This document shows, piece by piece, positions 1 to 5,333 of a DNA stretch of 5,333 bases (positions are counted from its first letter, which is position 1; each line of letters begins with the position of its first letter). Below the pieces are notes generated by a model, which ran no database searches, was not told the origin of the DNA, and saw only the letters and a program-made list of their open reading frames with translations. The stretch is taken from assembly GCA_004298915.1 (NCBI GenBank), contig SCTE01000321.1, positions 1 to 5,333 of the forward strand, given 5' to 3'. Source of the stretch: Chloroflexota bacterium. Its GTDB lineage: Bacteria > Chloroflexota > Limnocylindria > Limnocylindrales > CSP1-4. The position numbers and the translations under genes were made by a program.

Positions 1-729
1 GGCAGCCAGCTCGCGTCGCGCGCGGATTCGCCGGCGCATCGGTTCCGGTTCGCGCTGCCGCTGCTGTCGGCCGTGCCGGCGGGCCAGGCCACGCGTCAGG
101 CACGGGCGATCGTTCCCCTGGCTGCCACCGTGGGCGAGGCGATCCGCCTGATCGAGGTCGCCGGCGTGCCTGGCGCACCGGTGGTCCGCAAGGACGGCTC
201 GATCGTCGGTCTCGTGGACCTCGCCGCCATCGAGGGCCTGCCACCCGAGGACCCGATTGAGGACCACTTGACGGCGCGCGAGCCGATCATCGCGGCCGAT
301 GATGCGCTCGACGAGGCCCTCGGGGCCCTCGCCGACCACCATCGCGACTGGGCGCCGGTCGCCGCCGATGGCCGGCTCGACGGGATCATCTCGGTCCGTG
401 ACGCGATCACCGCCTATCGGGCCGCCCTGAACGGCAACGTCCGCCAGGTCCGCGGCCTCCGGGCCGGCGGCCTGCTGCTGGAGATCGAGGTCGGGGCCGA
501 TGCGCTCATCGCGAGCCGGCTCGTGTCCGACATCCCGTGGCCGCGGGACACGGTGCTCGTGGCGGTCGAGCGCGGCGAGTCGGTCCTCGTGCCCCGCGGC
601 GACATGCGCGTCCAGCCCGGTGACCGGTTGTCGATCTTCGCCGATCCTTCGGCTCGCGCCGAGCTGGATCGCCTGATCGCCGCGACGCGCCCGGTCGAGA
701 GCGAGGCGGCGAGCCCGGCCACGGGCTGA
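1..729 (+). CDS. ClC-type chloride channel, C-terminal part (CBS pair + RCK_C domain), 5' end outside window
   Basis: Frame 1 is open from the first base to TGA at 727-729, giving 242 residues of a longer protein. The first ~25 residues include RADSPAHR and ALPLLSAV, which resemble the linker joining the membrane core of prokaryotic ClC chloride channels/antiporters to their cytoplasmic tail. Two CBS modules follow. The first (about residues 28-80) is recognisable by GVPGAPVV and GSIVGLVDL. The second (about 86-140) carries GRLDGIISVRDAI. CBS pairs in this family usually bind adenine nucleotides and gate transport. Residues ~157-217 match an RCK_C/TrkA-C fold, with VLVPRGDMRVQPGDRLSIF as the best stretch. 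This module is known as a ligand-binding regulator of ion transporters. An Ala/Glu-rich tail ends the protein. A GTG at 73 could start a 218-residue product, but that would cut off family-like sequence, so the gene is read as 5'-truncated by the window edge. A different CBS/RCK_C transporter is the main alternative. Confidence 0.8.
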   Translation, partial: GSQLASRADSPAHRFRFALPLLSAVPAGQATRQARAIVPLAATVGEAIRLIEVAGVPGAPVVRKDGSIVGLVDLAAIEGLPPEDPIEDHLTAREPIIAADDALDEALGALADHHRDWAPVAADGRLDGIISVRDAITAYRAALNGNVRQVRGLRAGGLLLEIEVGADALIASRLVSDIPWPRDTVLVAVERGESVLVPRGDMRVQPGDRLSIFADPSARAELDRLIAATRPVESEAASPATG

Positions 730-744
730 GCCCGGCGACGGGCC
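711..744 (+). repeat. 17-nt tandem repeat, two copies, spanning the ClC stop codon
   Basis: GAGCCCGGCCACGGGCT (711-727) is followed directly by GAGCCCGGCGACGGGCC (728-744), identical at 15 of 17 positions. A weaker third unit may follow at 745-761 (about 11 of 17). The TGA stop at 727-729 is formed by the last T of copy 1 and the first GA of copy 2. The junction also makes a small perfect hairpin, CGGGC-TGA-GCCCG (722-734), with the stop codon as its loop. No T-tract follows, so it is not a canonical intrinsic terminator. Confidence 0.6.
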
Positions 745-745
745 G

Positions 746-823
746 AGGCCGGCGGGGCGGGCGCAAGCCTTGCCGAGGCGGGCCAGGCCGCCGACCCGGG
801 CCGACGACGTGGGCCGCCGGCCT
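746..823. repeat. 10-bp inverted repeat in the intergenic region
   Basis: AGGCCGGCGG (746-755) is the exact reverse complement of CCGCCGGCCT (814-823), with 58 bases between the arms. A smaller GCAA-GCC-TTGC hairpin (763-773) lies inside. In transcript form this could fold into a GC-rich structure downstream of the ClC stop codon and just upstream of the next gene's promoter. Such matches arise by chance fairly easily at this GC content, and no T-run supports termination, so its role is unknown. Confidence 0.3.
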
Positions 824-832
824 GGCGCTGAA

Positions 833-861
833 CCGACCCGGGCAGCATCGCGCCCTATACT
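833..861 (+). promoter_or_regulatory. Candidate sigma70-type promoter for the MFS-cNMP gene
   Basis: TATACT at 856-861 matches TATAAT at five of six positions and is conspicuous in an otherwise very GC-rich gap. With a 17-bp spacer, the -35 position falls on CCGACC (833-838), which shares only the central GAC of TTGACA. Transcription would start near 868, giving a leader of about 29 bases that contains the ribosome binding site. The -10 is convincing and the -35 weak, so an activator may be needed (inference). Confidence 0.5.
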
Positions 862-882
862 CGGCCAACCCGATACCGCAAC

Positions 883-886
883 GAGG
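883..886 (+). promoter_or_regulatory. Ribosome binding site for the MFS-cNMP gene
   Basis: GAGG lies 10 bases before the ATG at 897 and is complementary to the 3' end of 16S rRNA. It supports this ATG as the start. The protein N-terminus beginning here (LRTVAGNRNLVRLFIGEFVS) also matches the usual beginning of MFS_3 transporters. Confidence 0.6.
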
Positions 887-896
887 TCCGCCCAAG

Positions 897-2618
897 ATGC
901 TCGCTGCCCTCCGAACCGTCGCCGGCAATCGCAACCTCGTCCGGCTGTTCATCGGCGAGTTCGTCTCGAACATCGGGGACTGGCTGTACCTGGTCGCGCT
1001 CCTCGTGGTCGTCTACCGCGAGAGCTCGGATCCGTTCCTGCTCGGGTTGATCGGCGGCGCCCGGATCATCCCGTACGTCCTGCTGTCGGTCCCGGCCGGG
1101 GTCATCGTCGATCGCTACGACCGCCGGATGATCCTCATCGTCACGGACATCATCCGCGGCCTCGCGATGGTCGGGCTGGCGGCGAACACCTTCATGGGTG
1201 GACCGGTCCTCGTCACGGTCGGGCTTGCGATCTTCGCGACGATCTTCGCGGTCTTCTTCCGACCGACGATCGGCGCCTACCTCCCGTCGCTGGTTCGCAA
1301 CGAGGCCGAGCTCGGGCCGGCCAACAGCATCTACGCGACGCTGAGCGAGATCACGTTCATCATCGGCCCGGCCGTCGCGGGCCTGATCATCGCCCTGACC
1401 GACCTCGGCTGGGCCTTCGTGATCAACGCGGTGTCGTTCCTTGCGCCGGTCCTCATCCTCCTGACGATGCCCGCGAACCACCCGCGCGCCAGGACCCAGG
1501 CCGCTCCGGTGTCCGCCGCCGACGGGGCCAGATCGGCGGGGGTGATGGAGGCGGACGGTTCGACGCCGGCGGCCGCCGGGACCGAAACCATGGAGCCCGA
1601 GACCTTCCGGCGGACCATTCGCGCGATCATCCGGCCGGTGGCGGGCCTGGCCCTCCTCGATGTCGTCAGCGGGTTCCTGTGGGGCGGGCTCAGCGTCGCC
1701 CTCGTGATCTTCGCGGTCGATCGGCTGCATGCGGGTGAGGACGCCACGGGCTTCCTGTGGGCCGCGGTCGGGGTCGGCGGCGTGCTCGGCGCGGTGGCCT
1801 CGAGCTCCGTTGTCCTCCGCCCGAACCTCGGTCCCGTCATGCTGCTCGGTGCTGCGATCCTCGGCGTCGGCTTCGTCGTCCTCGGCCAGGTCGAAACCTT
1901 GCCGTTCGCCCTCATCGCGCTGGCCGTCGTGGCCTCGGGAGCCCTGCTCGCCGAGATCGTCAACACGACCGTCCTCCAGCGGGTCGTCCCGGATGCGATC
2001 CGGGGCCGGACCCTTGGCTCGATGCAGACGCTCTCGACGCTCACGTATGCCGCCGGCTCGTTCCTGGTGCCGGTCCTGATGACCTCGATCGGCGCGCAGG
2101 CGATCCTGACGATCGGTGGTGCGGTGATCCTGCTGGCCGCCCTCGGCACGTTCTACCTCGTCGGGTCCGCGTTCGTTCGCGAGGCCACCTCGGCCGACAC
2201 GGCGGCGATCCTGGCCCGGGTCGCGCGGCTGCCGCTCTTTGCCGGCGTCTCGCCCGCTGCCCTCGAGCTTGCCCTCCAGCGGCTGGTCCCGGTGCCGGTC
2301 ACGGCCGGCGAGGTGGTCATCCGCGAGGGCGATCCCGCCGACCGGTTCTACATCATCGCGGCGGGCCGGTTCGCGGTGGACCAGGCGGATCCGGGAACGC
2401 GGCTGCCTCGGCGGATCCGGGTCATGGGCCCGGACGAGGTCTTCGGCGAGCTGGGCCTGATGCACGGCGCACCACGGAGCGCCAGCGTCACCGCCGAGAC
2501 CGACGGGCGGCTCCTCGCCCTGGATGGGCCCGAGTTCCTCGAGTTGCTCAACGCCGGCCCGGATCTCTCGACCCGGATGCTCGCCCGATACGGATCATCC
2601 TCCGCGCGACCGGGCTGA
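897..2618 (+). CDS. MFS transporter (MFS_3 type) fused to a C-terminal cyclic-nucleotide-binding domain
   Basis: The product has 573 residues. Residues ~14-424 are a major facilitator with about 12 hydrophobic segments in two halves. The family loop motif after helix 2 is visible as AGVIVDRYDRR (67-77), and the N-terminus NRNLVRLFIGEFVSNIGDWL is typical of the MFS_3/EntS-like group of proton-driven exporters. A hydrophilic Ala/Pro/Thr/Glu-rich linker (~192-240) joins the halves on the cytoplasmic side. Residues ~437-560 form a CRP/PKA-R-like domain. It begins LPLFAGVSPAAL, continues VVIREGDPADRFYIIAAG, and has a phosphate-binding cassette FGELGLMHGAPRSASVTA (516-533) with the key E518, R527 and S528 (equivalent to CRP E72, R82 and S83). 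No DNA-binding helix-turn-helix follows, so the domain probably controls transport rather than transcription. The substrate cannot be read from the sequence. The start is fixed by GAGG at 883-886 and a -10 box at 856. The next gene, 91 bases downstream on the same strand, encodes a nucleotide cyclase. Confidence 0.88.
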   Translation: MLAALRTVAGNRNLVRLFIGEFVSNIGDWLYLVALLVVVYRESSDPFLLGLIGGARIIPYVLLSVPAGVIVDRYDRRMILIVTDIIRGLAMVGLAANTFMGGPVLVTVGLAIFATIFAVFFRPTIGAYLPSLVRNEAELGPANSIYATLSEITFIIGPAVAGLIIALTDLGWAFVINAVSFLAPVLILLTMPANHPRARTQAAPVSAADGARSAGVMEADGSTPAAAGTETMEPETFRRTIRAIIRPVAGLALLDVVSGFLWGGLSVALVIFAVDRLHAGEDATGFLWAAVGVGGVLGAVASSSVVLRPNLGPVMLLGAAILGVGFVVLGQVETLPFALIALAVVASGALLAEIVNTTVLQRVVPDAIRGRTLGSMQTLSTLTYAAGSFLVPVLMTSIGAQAILTIGGAVILLAALGTFYLVGSAFVREATSADTAAILARVARLPLFAGVSPAALELALQRLVPVPVTAGEVVIREGDPADRFYIIAAGRFAVDQADPGTRLPRRIRVMGPDEVFGELGLMHGAPRSASVTAETDGRLLALDGPEFLELLNAGPDLSTRMLARYGSSSARPG

Positions 2619-2654
2619 CCGGCACGTGTGCCTCCCCGCCGCGCTCCTACGTGG

Positions 2655-2683
2655 CTGAAGCCATCAAGTACGCTGTGCAAGAT
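2655..2683 (+). promoter_or_regulatory. Weak candidate promoter for the cyclase-ATPase gene
   Basis: The 91-base gap after the transporter is less GC-rich than its surroundings. CTGAAG (2655-2660) and CAAGAT (2678-2683) are separated by 17 bases, but each matches only three of six consensus positions. TATGAG (2683-2688) is an alternative -10. If used, transcription would start around 2690, leaving a leader of only about 20 bases. Read-through from the transporter gene is an equally good explanation. Confidence 0.2.
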
Positions 2684-2709
2684 ATGAGTGTTCCCCCTCG
2701 ACACCACCG

Positions 2710-5333
2710 GTGACCTGCTCGAACTGTGGCGCGACCTCCGCGCCTGGGCAGAAGTTCTGCGGGGAGTGCGGGCTTCCGCTCGCGCTGGTGTGCGCCGAGT
2801 GCGGGACGGCGAATGCACCATCGCAGCGATTCTGCGGCGAGTGCGGGGCGAACCTCGGTGGGGCGGCGGCCCGTATCCCTGGGGCTCCGGGGGCATCGGC
2901 CGCTCCACCATCCCTTCCGATCCAAGGGCATCGTGGCGGTACCGCGGCCGCTCCCGTGGCCGAACGTCGCTTGGTGTCGGTGCTGTTCGCGGATCTCGTG
3001 GGCTTCACGCCGTTCGCTGAGGAGAAGGACGCAGAGGATGTCCGCGAAGTCCTGACTCGCTACTTCGAGACCGCATCCGACGTGGTCGGGCGGTATGGTG
3101 GGACCATCGAGAAGTTCATCGGTGACGCCGTCATGGCGGTCTGGGGCGCCCCGACCGCTCGCGAGGACGATGCCGAGCGCGCGGTCCGCGCCGGGCTCGA
3201 ACTGGTGGACGCGGTCAAGGTCCTGGGCGTCGGCATCCAGGCTCGCTGCGGTGTCCTGACAGGCGAGGCGGCCGTCACCCTCGGGGCAATCAACCAGGGC
3301 ATGGTGGCCGGCGACCTCGTCAACACCGCGGCACGACTTCAGTCCGTGGCAGCGCCGGGGACCGTGCTGGTTGGCGAGGCGACCTTCCGTGCCGCCTCCC
3401 AGGCGATCATGTTCGAGGCCGCCGGGACACCGGCGCTGAAGGGCAAGGAAAGCCCGGTGCCCGCGTGGCGAGCAGTCCGGGTCGTGGCCGAGCGCGGTGG
3501 GCGCGGTCGGAGCGATGCCCTCGAAGCCCCCTTCGTCGGGCGCGACGCCGAACTTCGCCTGCTCAAGGACCTCTTCCACGCCACCGGCCGGGACCGCCGA
3601 ATCCGCCACGTCTCGATGATTGGACCGGGCGGGCTCGGGAAGAGTCGGCTCGCCTGGGAGTTCGAGAAGTACCTCGATGGGATCTCCGAGCGCGTCTGGT
3701 GGCACCAGGGCCGGTCGCCGGCGTATGGCGAGGGGGTGACCTTCTGGGCACTCGGCGAGATGATCCGGGTTCGGGCCGGGTTGTCTGAGACCGACGACGA
3801 GGCGGCGACGCGGGCGGGGATCAGCGCGATGCTCGATCAGCACCTCGCCGACGACCCGGATCGTCGCTGGATCGAATCGGCGCTCCTCGAACTGCTCGGT
3901 GTCTCCACCGGAATCGCCTCCGATGAGCTGTTCGGCGCGTGGCGGACGTTCTTCGAGCGCATCGCCGAGACCGGGACGGTGCTCCTCGTCTTCCAGGACC
4001 TCCACTGGGCTGATCCCGGAACAATCGACTTCATCGACCATCTTGCCGAGTGGTCCCGCGGCTCCCCGATCTTCGTGCTCTCGCTGTCCCGGCCGGATCT
4101 CCTGGACCGCCGTCCAGACTGGGGGGCCGGCCAGCGTAGCTTCACCAGCCTCTACCTAGAGCCGCTCGCCGAGGAGGCGATGCGCGAGCTCCTGGCGGGC
4201 GTCGTGCCGGGTCTGCCGACGCCGGCGGCCGACGCGATCGTGGCACGGGCCGAGGGCGTGCCGCTGTATGCGATCGAAACGATCCGAATGCTCGTCGCGA
4301 CCGGACAGCTCGTGGCGAACGACGATGGCACGTACCTTCCGAACGGCGACCTGACCGAACTGGCGGTTCCCGAATCCCTGACGGCACTCATTGCCGCCCG
4401 GCTCGACTCCCTCGATCCGGCAGATCGCGCCATGCTCCTCGACGCCGCGGTCCTGGGCCAGAGCTTCACCCCGGCCGGGCTGGGGGCCATCTCCGGATCT
4501 CAGCCGGACGATCTTGAGGCGCGCCTTCGATCGCTCGTCCGGCGCGAGCTCCTGACCCAGGTGGCGGATCCGAGGTCACCGGAGCGCGGCCAGTTCCAGT
4601 TCGTCCAGGCCCTGATCCGCGAAGTCGCCTACAACACGCTGGCGAAGAAGGATCGCAAGTCGCGGCACCTGGCGGCGGCGCGCTGGTTCGAGTCCCTCGG
4701 CGAGCCGGAGCTCGCCGGGGCCCTCGCCGGGCATTACCTCGCCGCGCGCGCCAATGCCACTCCCGGGCCGGAAGCCGATGCCCTGGCTGCCCAGGCCAGG
4801 ATTGCCCTGAAGGCCGCGGCGGATCGTGCGGCGTCCCTGGGTGCCCATCGTCAGGCCCTGTCCTTCTACGAACAGGCGCTGTCGATCACGGTCGAGGAGG
4901 GCGAGGAGGCCGACCTGCGTCGACGCGCCGGCGAATCCGCCGCCATTGCGGGCGACTTCGATCAGGCAGACGGGCACTTCAGTCGCGCGCTCGAACTCAT
5001 GCGAGCGCGCGGCGATCGCCCGGCAACGGCCGCCCTGGCTGGGCAGCTCGGCCAGACCCTGTTGACCGGTCGCCGGTCCGATCGAGCCATTGCCCTGCTC
5101 GAGGCTTCCGCCGCCGAATTCCGGGACCTGGGCGACGACCCGGCACGGCTCCTGATCGTGAGCCAGCTGGCCCGCGGCTACTACCTGATGGGCGATCCGG
5201 CCCGGGCGGTCGAGCTCGCCGAACAGGTCCTCGAGGTCGCCGAACGAACCGATCAACTCGTCGTCCTCGCGGACACCCTCGTGACCAAGGGCTCATCCCT
5301 GGCCGGTCTGTTCCGGCGGCGCGAGGGGCTCGG
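2710..5333 (+). CDS. Double zinc ribbon / class III adenylate-guanylate cyclase / STAND-type ATPase / TPR protein, 3' end outside window
   Basis: One frame is open for 874 codons and runs off the window. Residues 1-46 hold two zinc ribbons (C3-C6/C17-C20 and C28-C31/C42-C45, each ending FCGECG). A Gly/Ala/Pro linker follows (~47-85). Residues ~86-258 are a class III cyclase domain making cyclic nucleotide from NTP. It has metal aspartates D95 (FADLVGFT) and D139 (KFIGDAVMAVWG), 44 residues apart as usual; K135 at the purine-lysine position; and transition-state N205 and R209 (GDLVNTAARLQ). Residues ~275-560 are an AAA/STAND ATPase with Walker A GPGGLGKS (305-312) and Walker B VLLVFQDLHWAD (424-435). 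Helical TPR-like repeats begin near 690 and continue to the edge. Such proteins are cytosolic signal-responsive cyclases; ligand and activator are unknown. GTG 2710 is the only start between the in-frame stop at 2656-2658 and the first ribbon cysteine, and it has no Shine-Dalgarno. Family members are often over 1,000 residues, so the C-terminus is probably missing. Confidence 0.9.
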   Translation, partial: MTCSNCGATSAPGQKFCGECGLPLALVCAECGTANAPSQRFCGECGANLGGAAARIPGAPGASAAPPSLPIQGHRGGTAAAPVAERRLVSVLFADLVGFTPFAEEKDAEDVREVLTRYFETASDVVGRYGGTIEKFIGDAVMAVWGAPTAREDDAERAVRAGLELVDAVKVLGVGIQARCGVLTGEAAVTLGAINQGMVAGDLVNTAARLQSVAAPGTVLVGEATFRAASQAIMFEAAGTPALKGKESPVPAWRAVRVVAERGGRGRSDALEAPFVGRDAELRLLKDLFHATGRDRRIRHVSMIGPGGLGKSRLAWEFEKYLDGISERVWWHQGRSPAYGEGVTFWALGEMIRVRAGLSETDDEAATRAGISAMLDQHLADDPDRRWIESALLELLGVSTGIASDELFGAWRTFFERIAETGTVLLVFQDLHWADPGTIDFIDHLAEWSRGSPIFVLSLSRPDLLDRRPDWGAGQRSFTSLYLEPLAEEAMRELLAGVVPGLPTPAADAIVARAEGVPLYAIETIRMLVATGQLVANDDGTYLPNGDLTELAVPESLTALIAARLDSLDPADRAMLLDAAVLGQSFTPAGLGAISGSQPDDLEARLRSLVRRELLTQVADPRSPERGQFQFVQALIREVAYNTLAKKDRKSRHLAAARWFESLGEPELAGALAGHYLAARANATPGPEADALAAQARIALKAAADRAASLGAHRQALSFYEQALSITVEEGEEADLRRRAGESAAIAGDFDQADGHFSRALELMRARGDRPATAALAGQLGQTLLTGRRSDRAIALLEASAAEFRDLGDDPARLLIVSQLARGYYLMGDPARAVELAEQVLEVAERTDQLVVLADTLVTKGSSLAGLFRRREGL

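Noticed and set aside
73..729. GTG at 73 as the true start of the first gene
   Set aside because: The frame is open to the window edge and the residues before 73 look like ClC-family linker sequence. No ribosome binding site precedes it.
770..1738. Open frame on the plus strand overlapping the start of the transporter gene
   Set aside because: The product is Arg/Pro-rich with no domain, and it overlaps the clearly membrane-coding frame from 897.
855..2465. 536-codon open frame on the minus strand opposite the MFS-cNMP gene
   Set aside because: The translation is Arg/Asp/Glu/Gly-rich low-complexity sequence with no recognisable domain. It is the expected antisense shadow of a GC-rich, membrane-protein gene.
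2621..2632. GGCACGTGTGCC as a terminator or operator after the transporter gene
   Set aside because: It can form only a 4-bp stem and lacks a T-tract; it is too short and imperfect to call a regulator site.
2674..2690. CRP-like operator suggested by TGTG near the cyclase start
   Set aside because: The second half-site (TCACA-like) is absent at the needed spacing, so there is no symmetric CRP-type site.
2647..4041. 464-codon open frame on the minus strand opposite the cyclase-ATPase gene
   Set aside because: The plus-strand frame carries clear zinc-ribbon, cyclase and Walker motifs over the same bases, while the minus frame shows none; stop-free antisense frames are common at this GC content.
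4576..5256. 226-codon open frame on the minus strand opposite the TPR-like region
   Set aside because: No domain is recognisable, and the plus-strand frame continues uninterrupted with helical-repeat character.

Overview
The window looks like chromosomal DNA from a GC-rich bacterium. Codons end overwhelmingly in G or C, and AT-rich bases are confined to short promoter-like patches. The protein architectures are a ClC channel with CBS and RCK_C tail, an MFS carrier with a cyclic-nucleotide domain, and a zinc-ribbon/cyclase/ATPase/TPR protein. These suggest Chloroflexota or high-GC Actinomycetota, probably soil or sediment. This placement is an inference from style; there is no rRNA or marker gene to settle it.

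Layout, all on the + strand. (1) Bases 1-729 are the 3' end of a ClC-type chloride channel gene: two CBS modules and an RCK_C/TrkA-C module, with the membrane domain lying upstream of the window. (2) Bases 730-896 are an intergenic stretch with a 17-nt tandem repeat overlapping the stop codon, a 10-bp inverted repeat, a good -10 box (TATACT) and a GAGG ribosome binding site. (3) Bases 897-2618 encode a complete 573-residue protein: a 12-helix MFS_3-type transporter fused to a C-terminal CRP-like cyclic-nucleotide-binding domain. (4) Bases 2619-2709 are a short, less GC-rich gap with at most a weak promoter. (5) Bases 2710-5333 carry the first 874 codons of a large signalling protein that runs off the window. 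It has a double zinc ribbon, a class III nucleotide cyclase domain, a STAND/AAA-type ATPase and TPR-like helical repeats. It is one uninterrupted frame from a GTG start.

Functionally, all three genes join a membrane or signalling module to a domain that makes or may sense adenine nucleotides. The most interesting reading is a possible local cAMP circuit: the large cyclase would make the cyclic nucleotide that the neighbouring transporter's C-terminal domain appears equipped to bind (E518, R527 and S528 in the phosphate-binding cassette). This is a hypothesis from adjacency and motifs. Multi-domain cyclases of this kind are numerous in such genomes, and each gene seems to have its own promoter region. 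No mobile elements, CRISPR arrays, tRNAs or rRNAs were seen. The long minus-strand open frames are GC-skew shadows of the real genes.
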